The notes under the pieces were generated by a model. It was not told the origin of the DNA. It made no database searches and was given only the letters and a program-made list of their open reading frames with translations. This document shows, one piece after another, positions 35,980-43,704 of a stretch of DNA of 64,000 nucleotides (position 1 is the first letter of the stretch; every line of letters begins with the position of its first letter). Position numbers and translations under genes: made by a program. The stretch covers positions 62,001 to 126,000 of the forward strand of contig NZ_JANHDJ010000003.1 of the NCBI RefSeq assembly GCF_024494645.1, written 5' to 3'. This DNA is from Halohasta litorea. GTDB taxonomy: Archaea > Halobacteriota > Halobacteria > Halobacteriales > Haloferacaceae.

Positions 35980-36453
35980 CTACCAGACGCCGACGATCTC
36001 GATATCGAAGACGAGCGTCGTATCCGCGAGCTCGTGGTTGAAGTCGACCTCGACGACGTCCTCCCGAACGGCGGTCACGTCGCCGTGGAGCCCGTTTTCG
36101 GCGTGGACGTGCATTCCCACCTCGGGTGGGTTGCCGACCATTCCCTCGAACGTCTCGGGGTCGTACTCCCGGACCCAGTCGGGGTTGAACTCGCCGTATC
36201 CCTTTTCGGGTGGGATCGTGACCGACGCCTCCTCGCCCTCACTCATCCCGACGACCGCCTCGTCGAGCCCCTCGATCACGTCGCCCTCGCCGACCGTGAA
36301 CGACAGCGGCCCGTAGTCGTCTTCCTCGTTTTCCTGCGCCTCGACCAGTCCGTGTTCGTCGGCGACCGCGTAGCGGGAGGTATCGAAGACGCTGCCGTCC
36401 TCGAACCGCCCGACGTACTCGATGGTGACACTGTCGCCCTCGTCGATACTCAT
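35980..36453 (-). CDS. FKBP-type peptidyl-prolyl isomerase (SlyD-like)
   Basis: This 157-residue protein has an FKBP core interrupted by an insert-in-flap domain, the SlyD layout. Landmarks are YVGRFEDGSVFDTS, VGEGDVIEGLDEAVVGMSEGE and ERGYGEFNPDW-type sequence. The flap insert runs about residues 85-125, and the core resumes with DVTAVREDVVEVDFNHELA. It speeds proline isomerisation and has chaperone activity in folding proteins. The C-terminal metal-binding tail of bacterial SlyD is absent. Confidence 0.93.
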   Translation of the reverse strand: MSIDEGDSVTIEYVGRFEDGSVFDTSRYAVADEHGLVEAQENEEDDYGPLSFTVGEGDVIEGLDEAVVGMSEGEEASVTIPPEKGYGEFNPDWVREYDPETFEGMVGNPPEVGMHVHAENGLHGDVTAVREDVVEVDFNHELADTTLVFDIEIVGVW

Positions 36454-36520
36454 ATCCGGAGGTCAGTCGCCCCCGATACTAAAACGGGTCGTGTCGACGC
36501 CGCCAGCGACGCGGCGGCAG

Positions 36521-37432
36521 CTACTGACGGCCATCGGCCAGCGGCTCGTCGATCTCCAGGAGGTCGGCACTCTGTTCCCAGAGCCGACGCTGGGTGGCCC
36601 GGTCGCGAGCCGCCGCAGAGGGCTCTTTCGGCTCGCAATCGGCGAAGTATCGGCCCGACACGTCGTCGACCCGCGGCGAAGCAGCGAGAGAGACCGCCGT
36701 CGCAGCTCCCTCGGCGACCGTGGTGGTCATCGGCAGCCGATCCAACGTGGCGAACAGCCGCGGCAGCGGGCCGGGGAGGAACCGCGAAAAGCCGCTGCCG
36801 GGGATGGCTCCTGGATGAAAGGCGTTGGAACTGATCGACCGGTCGGTACGGTCGAGTCGGTGGGCCAACGCGGTCGAAAACAGGACGTTGGCGAGCTTCG
36901 AGCGCTGGTAGGCCCGGAAGCCGGAGTAGGAGTCGACCGACTCGATCGCCTCGAAATCCAGCTCCACGCCGCGGTGGGCACCCGAGGAGGTAGTGACGAT
37001 TCTGGCGTCGTCGGCCAGCGTCTCCAGGAGCTCGGCGGTCAGCAGATACGGCGCGAGATGGTTGACGTGGAAGGTGTACTCGACGCCGAGATCGGTCAAT
37101 CGACCGTCTCGAAAGAGGCCACCGGCGTTGTTGCAGAGCACGTCGAGGTCGTCGGTCCACTCCTGGACGGCCGCCGCGAGGCCGCGAACGTCGTCGACGC
37201 TGGCATAGTCGGCCTGTTGAAAGGTTGCCTCACGGCCCATCGCAGTGAGTTCGTCGACGACCGCTGCTCCGGCCGCAGCGTCGCGGCCATGAACCATCAC
37301 GTCAGCGCCGAGCCGCCCGAGGGCGAGGGCCGTCTCGCGGCCGATCCCGCTGGTCGACCCGGTGACGAGGGCGTGTTTGCCCGCGAGGTCGACGTGCTCG
37401 ACGCCAGCGATGTGTTCCGGTCGGTCTCCCAT
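36521..37432 (-). CDS. Short-chain dehydrogenase/reductase (retinol-dehydrogenase-like)
   Basis: This 303-residue SDR has TGSTSGIG (coenzyme loop, about 24-31), HGRD after beta-2 pointing to NADP, NNAGG, the catalytic serine in VTTSSGAH and YxxxK as AYQRSKLAN. The extended C-terminus and overall pattern resemble retinol dehydrogenase/WW-oxidoreductase-like SDRs common in haloarchaea. Substrate is unknown. The last 35 residues are charged and helical. It is downstream of the DsbA gene on the same strand, 48 bases away. Confidence 0.88.
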   Translation of the reverse strand: MGDRPEHIAGVEHVDLAGKHALVTGSTSGIGRETALALGRLGADVMVHGRDAAAGAAVVDELTAMGREATFQQADYASVDDVRGLAAAVQEWTDDLDVLCNNAGGLFRDGRLTDLGVEYTFHVNHLAPYLLTAELLETLADDARIVTTSSGAHRGVELDFEAIESVDSYSGFRAYQRSKLANVLFSTALAHRLDRTDRSISSNAFHPGAIPGSGFSRFLPGPLPRLFATLDRLPMTTTVAEGAATAVSLAASPRVDDVSGRYFADCEPKEPSAAARDRATQRRLWEQSADLLEIDEPLADGRQ

Positions 37433-37480
37433 GTGGTAGACGGAGGGGCTGGACGGACAAAGGCACTCCGTCGAGGCTAG

Positions 37481-38116
37481 CTACTCGGTGCCTTCAACGA
37501 GCCGCTGGAGCTGTTCGGGCGGCACCGCGCCGCGGGCGGCGTAGCCGTCGTAGGCGAACGTCGGCACGCCGGTGATCCCCTGCCGCTGGGCGTTTGTCCA
37601 CTCGGCTTCGATCTCCTCGCGGAGCGTCTCGTCGTCGAGCGCCGACCGGACCTCCTCGGCGTCGACGCCCACCGCGTCGGCCAGGTCGGCCAGCACGTCC
37701 GCGTCGCCGATGTCGCGGCCCTCCTGCCAGAGCGCCTCGAAGATCGCCTCGTCGAAGTCGAGCCACGTCTCGTAGGGATAGTGTTCGGCAACGTAGTAGG
37801 CGGCGATCTGGGCGTTGAAGGAGTCGACCTCGGTCGCCAAATCGAGTTCCATCTCGACATCGTACTTCTCCTGGAGGCGGCGGACGGACTCCTTGGCCTG
37901 CTCGTAGTAGTCGTCGTCCTTGCCGTCCTCAACCGAGTGGTCGATACTCCCGTCGGGATTGCGTTTCCCACTTCGGAGGTCGAACGGCTGCCAGTTGATT
38001 TCGAGTGCCTCGTCGCGTCCCTCCTGGTACCGCGACAGCGACTCGCGGCCGAGATAACAGAACGGACAGACGTAATCCGAGAAGACGGTGATCTGCTCGG
38101 TGGATTGTGTGCTCAT
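37481..38116 (-). CDS. DsbA-family oxidoreductase (FrnE-like)
   Basis: This 211-residue protein has the DsbA thioredoxin fold with an inserted helical domain. FSDYVCPFCYLG at the N-terminus carries the CPFC redox motif and TGVPTFAYDG holds the cis-proline. The FrnE subfamily forms or isomerises disulfides, and in some organisms acts in oxidative stress tolerance. There is no signal peptide, so it is cytosolic. It is upstream of the SDR gene and may share a transcript. Confidence 0.9.
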   Translation of the reverse strand: MSTQSTEQITVFSDYVCPFCYLGRESLSRYQEGRDEALEINWQPFDLRSGKRNPDGSIDHSVEDGKDDDYYEQAKESVRRLQEKYDVEMELDLATEVDSFNAQIAAYYVAEHYPYETWLDFDEAIFEALWQEGRDIGDADVLADLADAVGVDAEEVRSALDDETLREEIEAEWTNAQRQGITGVPTFAYDGYAARGAVPPEQLQRLVEGTE

Positions 38117-38233
38117 CGTGTGATCCGAGGGGACTCAACCGGAAAAGCGGGGCGGTGGTGTGGGCTGCCGCTGCACAGCCGCGGCAGCGAGAGAACGCAT
38201 ATTCTCTTATCAATCGCGTCGCAATACGCAGGT

Positions 38234-38752
38234 ATGTTCCAACAGCTCCGGGAGAGCGGTCCGGGCCTGCTTGTCCCGCTTGCGTGGCTGTTCGTCGCGG
38301 CTGCAGCGGTCGGCGTAGTTGAATCGCGGTCGATCTTCATCGCCCACCTCGTCATGGCGGCCTTTATTACGTTCTTCCTCACGACCGGCTGGGCCGATAT
38401 GTCGACCGGCGCGCTCACGGGCTGGCGAGCGGTGATGGTCGTCGGCCTCGGGGTGACGCTGGCGGGAGTCGCGGGTTTTCTCGTCGACGCCGGATCGACC
38501 GTCCTCTGGACGACGAGCCTCGTCGGCTGGATGCTCCTCCCGGCCGCCGGGCTGGCCTACACCGGTCGACTGCTCGACGAAGCGGCGGAGGTTTATATTG
38601 CGAGTGCTGCCATCAGCGGGCTCGGCGCGGTGGTGTATATCCTCTCGCTGGTCGGTTATGGCGATTCGATCGGGTTTGTTGGCTTGGGAGGGCTCGCATT
38701 GGTCGGTTTGGGCCAGACCGTGGGGATCGTCGACGCCGTGGTTCGGTTTTAA
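38234..38752 (+). CDS. Hypothetical membrane protein, about six helices
   Basis: This 172-residue protein has five or six hydrophobic helices with short loops and no large soluble part. The start at 38234 (MFQQLRESG) is chosen because TTATCAATC and preceding AT-rich sequence near 38200-38215 can serve as the TATA region about 25 bases upstream; open sequence further upstream overlaps the divergent DsbA gene. No motif identifies a function. Confidence 0.65.
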   Translation: MFQQLRESGPGLLVPLAWLFVAAAAVGVVESRSIFIAHLVMAAFITFFLTTGWADMSTGALTGWRAVMVVGLGVTLAGVAGFLVDAGSTVLWTTSLVGWMLLPAAGLAYTGRLLDEAAEVYIASAAISGLGAVVYILSLVGYGDSIGFVGLGGLALVGLGQTVGIVDAVVRF

Positions 38753-38837
38753 AAATCGGTAGCCCTGTTTGACTCAACCAGACAAACGAATCCGCGCCAG
38801 TGAAAACATCTATCAGTGATATATTCGTCTACGGGAT

Positions 38838-39209
38838 ATGGGCTTAGACGATTTCGGGGCTGCCAGCACTGAAGTTCGGGATTATGTTGAAGCATTTAAA
38901 TCAAAAGACACGGAGCCCCACATCTGGAGTGCGGTCTATGGCATTTACGATAGCCGGTCCGGAGACTGTCTTTATATTGGTGAAGCAAAATGGCTGATTA
39001 GTCGACTCAACGACCATTATAACACCCGTACTGGAAGTCAAATAAAAGCGTTCGTAGAGTCGGATGACGAGGTCGATATCGATGCGAGCAACGTGTGGGT
39101 GCGTACTGAAATCAAGTACGTGAGTGGAATTGAAGGCGGACAAAAAGGGCGAAAGCGTATCGAGTCGACTCTCATCCAAGAACTCGATCCACGCTACAAC
39201 ACACGGTAG
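38838..39209 (+). CDS. GIY-YIG-like nuclease-fold protein
   Basis: This 123-residue protein has a GIY-YIG pattern: YGIYDSRSGDCLYIGEAKW with a short separation, then RLNDHY. A conserved Arg and downstream glutamate (RIESTLIQELDPRYN) may complete the catalytic set. The codons and composition are clearly richer in A+T than the neighbours, and it sits next to a tRNA gene and a tRNA-3'-end palindrome, so I infer horizontal arrival. It could be a homing-type or repair nuclease, or a domain-only protein in a defence system. The size is that of a lone domain. Confidence 0.75.
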   Translation: MGLDDFGAASTEVRDYVEAFKSKDTEPHIWSAVYGIYDSRSGDCLYIGEAKWLISRLNDHYNTRTGSQIKAFVESDDEVDIDASNVWVRTEIKYVSGIEGGQKGRKRIESTLIQELDPRYNTR

Positions 39210-39238
39210 TTGAGTCTATGATAAGCACGAATCGTGTC

Positions 39239-39306
39239 GGCGGGGACGGGGATTCGAACCCACTCGCAAATCAAAGATTTGCTCGCTGCTCAAATCCCCT
39301 CCGCCA
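39239..39306. repeat. Imperfect palindrome of two tRNA-3'-end-like arms
   Basis: The arms are 39239-39261 (minus-strand reading ends in GTTCGAATCCCC...GCC) and 39288-39306 (plus-strand reading CTCAAATCCCCTCCGCCAC). Each resembles a tRNA T-loop plus acceptor end. The centre, 39266-39282, is a perfect hairpin (GCAAATC, AAA, GATTTGC). The left T-stem has mismatches and there is no D or anticodon arm, so it is not a tRNA gene. It may be a remnant attachment site of an integrated element, consistent with the adjacent transferred-looking gene. Confidence 0.6.
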
Positions 39307-39342
39307 CAGCAGCCGCTCACGACAGTTGTTGGCGGTAGAATG

Positions 39343-39425
39343 CGGTGGGACAGGGATTCGAACCCTGGAGGCCGAAGGCCACCTGCTTTCAAGGCAGGCG
39401 CAATAGTCCACTCTGCCATCCCACC
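39343..39425 (-). tRNA. tRNA-Ser(TGA)
   Basis: The minus strand folds as an 83-base class II tRNA. The acceptor GGTGGGA pairs with TCCCACC and the discriminator is G. The anticodon stem CCTGC/GCAGG closes a CTTGAAA loop with anticodon TGA (Ser, UCN codons). The long variable arm GGCC-TTCG-GGCC is typical of tRNA-Ser. The T stem CAGGG/CCCTG is perfect around TTCGAAT. CCA is not encoded. No intron is seen. Confidence 0.95.
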
Positions 39426-39484
39426 CTCGCCCGATTCTGGGTGACCGATCATCAAAACGGTTCTGGTCGACACTCCACGACCGA

Positions 39485-39919
39485 TCAGCCACCACTATCG
39501 ACCACGGTCAGATACCCCACATAGACCAGCGCCGCCAGCACAAGCGCCCCTGCCAGCACCGTCAGCCCGGCGTAGTCGTCGAGCACTACATCCGGGTTCT
39601 CCCAGAGATAGACCCCACCTTCGACCGCAACCACGAACAGCGTCCCGTAGAGCACCGTCACCGCGACCGCCCGCCCCAGCGCATACAACCCGAGCAGGCG
39701 GCTGTTTAAGAGTTCGATCACGAACAGCAGCGCGAAGACGAAGACGTAGATCGGCTCCGGCAGCGCCTCGCCCACCTCGCGGCCCGCCTCGAAGGCTTGC
39801 AGGCCGTAGTAGCCGAGTGCTAACAACACCGCGCCCACGAACGTCATCGTCACTCCGTAGCCGGTCGCCGCCGAGGCCGACGGCACGGCCGGGCCGCCGG
39901 GCGTCGACTGATCACCCAT
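39485..39919 (-). CDS. Hypothetical membrane protein, four helices
   Basis: This 144-residue protein has an extended Ser/Gly/Pro/Ala-rich N-terminus (about 20 residues) and four hydrophobic helices (about 22-42, 57-75, 80-100 and 117-139). Position just before the tRNA-Ser on the opposite-facing side gives no functional hint. No family motif is recognised. Confidence 0.62.
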   Translation of the reverse strand: MGDQSTPGGPAVPSASAATGYGVTMTFVGAVLLALGYYGLQAFEAGREVGEALPEPIYVFVFALLFVIELLNSRLLGLYALGRAVAVTVLYGTLFVVAVEGGVYLWENPDVVLDDYAGLTVLAGALVLAALVYVGYLTVVDSGG

Positions 39920-40020
39920 AGCCGGAGGCTACCCGACGCCCGCCTTTAGTTAGCCAGTATCAAACAACCGTCCGGCGTGGGCGGCCACCGACCGCTAGCC
40001 GTCCTCCGAGTAAGGGAGGC

Positions 40021-40782
40021 CTACTCGGCGTCGACGACGAGCTCCGGGCCGTCGTCACCGGGAGCCACGTCCAGCCCCTGCTCGTGAACGAAGGCCGCGG
40101 TGTACTCGGGGACGATCCGCTCGGCGGTAAACCGCGCCCGCAGCATCGGCAGCAGCGACAGCAGGTCCTGCTTGGTGTCGACACGCGGGCTCATCGGAAT
40201 GAACTCGGTGTCGAGATCGGCGTCACCCGCGCGGTTGGTCAGCCGCTGGAGTTCGATCCCTTCGAAACTCTCGGTGAAGTCGACCGGTTCGGTGAAACCC
40301 GCGTAGTAGACTCGCCCGTCGGCGGCCGGGCCGAGGACGACCTCGTTGGTGCGGAGCTTCATCGCCGCCGAGTCGACCTGCAGGCGGCTCAACAGCGGCG
40401 CGGTCCCGAAGACCACCGCGGCGGAGGCGACCTCCTCATTATCGAGGAGGTGGGTGAGCGTGTTCCCAGCCCGCGCCGAAACCGTCGAGCCGACCTGCGG
40501 CTCGAACCGGACATCCGAAACGTCCTCGAGCGTGTCGGCCGCGATCGACCGGAGTTCGGCGACCGGGTCGATATCGGTGTGGTAGGCCTCGTCGAACTGG
40601 GCTTCCGGCAGGTAGTTGACGAGCAGTTCGCCGCCCGAGCGGTCGGCCGCCAGGAAGGTATCCCGAAGCATCGCTTCGTAGAACTCGGCGACGGCGGCCT
40701 CGCTCAACGGCGTGGTTGCGGCCAGTTCCGGCAGCACCAGTCCCTCGCGCGGTGGCTTTGCGAGAACAGCGATAACAGTCAT
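40021..40782 (-). CDS. DUF2064-like GT-A fold protein (nucleotidyl/glycosyltransferase-like)
   Basis: This 253-residue protein starts MTVIAVLAKPPREGLV and continues with an AEFYEAMLRDTF helix, matching the N-terminus of the DUF2064/TIGR04282 family, which adopts the GT-A nucleotide-sugar fold. VVFGTAPLLS and VVLGPAADGRVYYAGF are the middle strand motifs. The usual DxD-like acidic pair is weakly preserved, so activity is uncertain. The start at 40782 is clean. It is followed upstream by the UDG-like gene on the same strand, 51 bases apart. Confidence 0.78.
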   Translation of the reverse strand: MTVIAVLAKPPREGLVLPELAATTPLSEAAVAEFYEAMLRDTFLAADRSGGELLVNYLPEAQFDEAYHTDIDPVAELRSIAADTLEDVSDVRFEPQVGSTVSARAGNTLTHLLDNEEVASAAVVFGTAPLLSRLQVDSAAMKLRTNEVVLGPAADGRVYYAGFTEPVDFTESFEGIELQRLTNRAGDADLDTEFIPMSPRVDTKQDLLSLLPMLRARFTAERIVPEYTAAFVHEQGLDVAPGDDGPELVVDAE

Positions 40783-40833
40783 AGCTCACTATGCGGGCGG
40801 CGGCGTCTTGAACGCGCTGATACGGAGCGAGGA

Positions 40834-41466
40834 TTAGCGGCTCTGGCGGCCCTTCGTCTGGCGGTAATCCCGCGAGAAGACGTTTTCTCTGACGTGCTCG
40901 ACAAAGGCCTCGCTGTCGGCGTCGGTCTGCCGCTCCAGTTCGACCATTGGCACCAACTCGAAGCCGCGCCCCCGGATCGTGGTGGCGTGTTCGGCCTCGA
41001 TATCGAAGCTCTCGGGTTTCCGGGTGGTGTACTCCATCGCCAGCGACTCCAGGACGCGCTGGCCAATCGGAACGATGATCTGGGGGTTGATCATCCTGAT
41101 CTCGGCATTTAAATAGGGCTCGCAGGTGTCGATCTCGGCGTCGGTCGGCGGGCGTTCGGGGTCTCGACACCGCGTCAGATACGTACAGTAGGCGTTCTGG
41201 ATGTCCGGCTCGGCCGCATCGGGCTCGGAGCGGACGAAGCCCAGTTGTCCGAGGATCTCCTGGAGCCGCCGACCGTGTTCGTCGCCGGTAAACGGAATCC
41301 CGGTTCGGTCGGCCCCCTCGTGTGGTCGTTCGGCGAGGAAGAGGAACTCGCCGCCCACGTCGCCGTAGCCGTGGACGACCGTTTCGCGGTTCTCACAGAG
41401 GTCGCAGTTCGTACACTGCTCGTCCATGCCGAAGGGGTTCTCGAACTCGGGCTGATGTGCGTCCAC
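40834..41466 (-). CDS. Uracil-DNA-glycosylase-superfamily protein with atypical motifs
   Basis: This 210-residue protein has the UDG fold: CxxCxxC at C18, C21 and C24, probably for an Fe-S cluster, then FLFLAERPHEGADRTGIPFTGDEHG in the position of the catalytic GEAPG/GRPF motif, and a middle region typical of family 4 (YLTRCRDPERPPTDAEIDTC, NPQIIVPIGQ). The first motif lacks the usual G-x-A-P-G and the C-terminal HPS motif is replaced by VPMVELE. It may be inactive on uracil or act on another base. Length fits the family. Confidence 0.8.
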   Translation of the reverse strand: MDAHQPEFENPFGMDEQCTNCDLCENRETVVHGYGDVGGEFLFLAERPHEGADRTGIPFTGDEHGRRLQEILGQLGFVRSEPDAAEPDIQNAYCTYLTRCRDPERPPTDAEIDTCEPYLNAEIRMINPQIIVPIGQRVLESLAMEYTTRKPESFDIEAEHATTIRGRGFELVPMVELERQTDADSEAFVEHVRENVFSRDYRQTKGRQSR

Positions 41467-41535
41467 ACACCCACCAAGCGATCCGAAAATAAAACCGTAC
41501 GGGTGGGCGGTCGGCGGAGCCGACGGCGTCGTCTT

Positions 41536-42369
41536 TTAAATTCCCAGCAGCACGGCCGCCGTCTCGGAAGTAGCCGCTAACTCCTCCATCTCGGGGCCGT
41601 AGACGGTGACGATGTACAGCAGCGTGAGCAGAATCCCGTTATAAATACCGTGAACGAGCGCGACGACAGTGAGGTTCCCGGTCCACTCGTAGATGCCGCC
41701 GAAGACGAGCGAGCCGCCGAACAGCGCAGTCAGCGAGGCGGCCGTCGACGCGAGTCCGGCCGACCCGAACCCGTGGGCGGGGAGGTGGATGGACGCGAAA
41801 ATCAGGCTGGCGATCACGATCGCCCCGATCGGGCCGAAGGATTCACGCAGGCGGCCCTGGACCACACCACGGTACAGCAGTTCCTCGAAAGGACCGACGA
41901 TGAGGATCATCAGCGGCACCAAATAGAGGTAGAAACTCGGGTCGACGCCGGTCAGTCCGCCGAGGGCGTGCTGTGAGGGCTCGATCCCGGCCAGCAGACT
42001 CAGCTGCGTGACGATCGCGGTGACGAAAATGATGCCGAACGGCGCAGCGACGATCATCAGTGCCTCGACGAGTGTGGGTCGACGGACCGAAACGTAGGAC
42101 AGCCCGCGACCCGTCCGCAGGAGGTAGAGTACCGACACGCCGCCCATCACGAGCAGCTGGCCGATGATCAACTCGGCGGTAGTGAGGACCAGCGGCGAGT
42201 CTGGAAGCGGGATCTCGAACTCCGTGAGCAGGAACACGAGCGGGAGGATGATGACGTAGGTGAGCGCGACTGCGCCGAGGCCAAGGCCCGTGGCAACACC
42301 TGCGGTCGTGAGCTTATCGCGGGTCGAAGCGGCGTCGTCGGCCGGGGGAGAACTGACTGGCGTACTCAT
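41536..42369 (-). CDS. CPBP-family intramembrane glutamic protease
   Basis: This 277-residue protein has about eight hydrophobic helices and the three CPBP/Rce1 motifs: EELLYRGVVQ with paired glutamates, FASIHLPAHG with a histidine and VHGIYNGILL with the histidine and Asn. These form the active site of the Abi/Rce1 family. Some members process prenylated proteins or peptides; others only affect membranes. The start at 42369 (MSTPVSSPP) is preferred over 42483; the longer frame adds a non-family, Arg/Pro-rich stretch. Confidence 0.88.
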   Translation of the reverse strand: MSTPVSSPPADDAASTRDKLTTAGVATGLGLGAVALTYVIILPLVFLLTEFEIPLPDSPLVLTTAELIIGQLLVMGGVSVLYLLRTGRGLSYVSVRRPTLVEALMIVAAPFGIIFVTAIVTQLSLLAGIEPSQHALGGLTGVDPSFYLYLVPLMILIVGPFEELLYRGVVQGRLRESFGPIGAIVIASLIFASIHLPAHGFGSAGLASTAASLTALFGGSLVFGGIYEWTGNLTVVALVHGIYNGILLTLLYIVTVYGPEMEELAATSETAAVLLGI

Positions 42370-42495
42370 GGTGATGGACGTAGGAGCGATCCCGTCGACC
42401 GGTCGGGGAGACGGGGAGAAGCGATCACTGGCTGTTCGGGTGGGAGGAACATCTCTGGGGTAGTGTAGGGCTGCGACGAGCAAAAGCCTCCGGTC

Positions 42496-42669
42496 TCACA
42501 GGTGAAACGTATCGCCACGCCGACCGGTCGGTTTGGCTCGTGCGGCACACTCAGCACAGAACCGCAACTCGGCATCGAAATGCATCCGACAGACGATGGT
42601 CCCACAGCGCCGACAGACGGCCCCATCGGTCGGCCGTGAACAGAGCTCACAGTGGGTGTCGTCGATCAT
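42496..42669 (-). CDS. 57-residue zinc-finger protein
   Basis: This 57-residue protein starts MIDDTHCELC. Its Cys/His pattern is C7, C10, C19, C22, C27, H30, C38 and C41, eight ligands in CxxC pairs that could bind two zinc ions in a cross-braced way, as in HIT or B-box fingers. A basic tail (AKPTGRRGDTFHL) follows. It lies between the CPBP gene and the YdjM-like gene on the same strand. Small zinc fingers are common in haloarchaea; this family is not one I can name. Confidence 0.75.
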   Translation of the reverse strand: MIDDTHCELCSRPTDGAVCRRCGTIVCRMHFDAELRFCAECAARAKPTGRRGDTFHL

Positions 42670-42708
42670 AGCTCCCCTTCGTCCTGCTGTGGGTTGAGTC
42701 TTGAGACC

Positions 42709-43215
42709 TTATATAACGCCAGCCGTCACGGCGACCCAGCCAGCGGTCACGACGAGGCCGAGGCCGAACAGCCCGCTGTTGGCCCACGGGTTGCTGGCTC
42801 TCGCCAGCGACACCGAGAACGTCCGTGAGGAGAGCGGCCACAGGTAGTTCACGCCCGCCGGGGTGAGCGTGTCACCGATCAGATGAGCGATCACAGTCAG
42901 TGCGCCGATAGCGAAGCCCACCGCCGGGAGTGCGAGCCCCACGCCGACCGACTCGGCGGTACCCCCGAGGACCAACTCCGCGCCGACGCCGAGGGCCGCA
43001 CCTACGCCGCCGATGAGCGCCGCGAACGCCAGCGAGTGGGTCGGCCCGCGGTGTTCGATCATCGGCAGCCGGTGGTCGACGTCCGGAAGCATCACCAGCC
43101 AGAGCATGACGCCCCCGGTGAGCGCGGCGAGTTCGGGCGCGCCGAGTTCCGCCAGCGTGTAGCCGATCGGCGCGAAGACGAGCAACGAGACGCCGAGATG
43201 GCCCTTCCGGTACAT
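42709..43215 (-). CDS. YdjM/DUF457-family membrane-bound metal-dependent hydrolase
   Basis: This 168-residue protein has four to five helices and the DUF457 signatures: a histidine after MYRKGH, LPDVDHRLP, HRGPTHSLAF and a central HLIGDTLTPAG. These His/Asp residues likely bind a metal near the membrane. The E. coli relative YdjM is in the LexA regulon; the archaeal substrate is unknown. The start at 43215 replaces the longer frame, which adds 22 residues outside the family. Confidence 0.88.
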   Translation of the reverse strand: MYRKGHLGVSLLVFAPIGYTLAELGAPELAALTGGVMLWLVMLPDVDHRLPMIEHRGPTHSLAFAALIGGVGAALGVGAELVLGGTAESVGVGLALPAVGFAIGALTVIAHLIGDTLTPAGVNYLWPLSSRTFSVSLARASNPWANSGLFGLGLVVTAGWVAVTAGVI

Positions 43216-43368
43216 ACGGTCGACTGTCGGGCCGACAGGAAAAAACGGTTCGACTCTCTGCGGGTGAGACGGCCGAATCACCCGCCGGGAGCGTCCCGTG
43301 TGGGCAGTCGACGTGCGAGCCGGTCGCAGGATGCTACGGTTTAACTGTCGGCAGCGCGTACTGGGAGT

Positions 43369-43653
43369 GTGTCAAACGAATCAGGGAGGAAGAACCTCCG
43401 CATGCCGAACGACGACGAAATGTTCGCGGTCGTGACCAGTATGCTCGGCGGTGGCCGAGTCAGACTCCGCTGTAACGACGGCAAAGAGCGAATGGGCCGG
43501 ATTCCCGGCCGAATGCGGTTCCGCACGTGGATCAACGAGGACGACGTCGTCCTCATCGAGCCGTGGGACTGGCAAGACGAGAAGGCCGACGTCGAGTGGC
43601 GCTACGACAGCCAGGACGCCCAACAGCTCCGCGAAGAAGGTCATATCGACTAA
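43369..43653 (+). CDS. eif1a: Translation initiation factor eIF-1A
   Basis: This 94-residue protein has the eIF1A S1/OB fold: [40 protein letters not shown], and [20 protein letters not shown]. It helps assemble the initiation complex on the small ribosomal subunit. It starts with GTG at 43369 (read as Met); no ATG fits the family N-terminus. A GGGAG sequence shortly before it could serve as a weak ribosome-binding site. Confidence 0.95.
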   Translation: MSNESGRKNLRMPNDDEMFAVVTSMLGGGRVRLRCNDGKERMGRIPGRMRFRTWINEDDVVLIEPWDWQDEKADVEWRYDSQDAQQLREEGHID

Positions 43654-43704
43654 CACCGCCGCTATTTTGTCGCCCCGACGCACCCCAAATTGCCCGGAGA
43701 CACA

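Noticed and set aside
36422-37480. 352-residue plus-strand frame opposite the SDR gene
   Set aside because: SDR catalytic motifs define the other strand.
39239-39306. A second tRNA gene at the palindrome
   Set aside because: There is no D or anticodon arm and the T stem has two mismatches.
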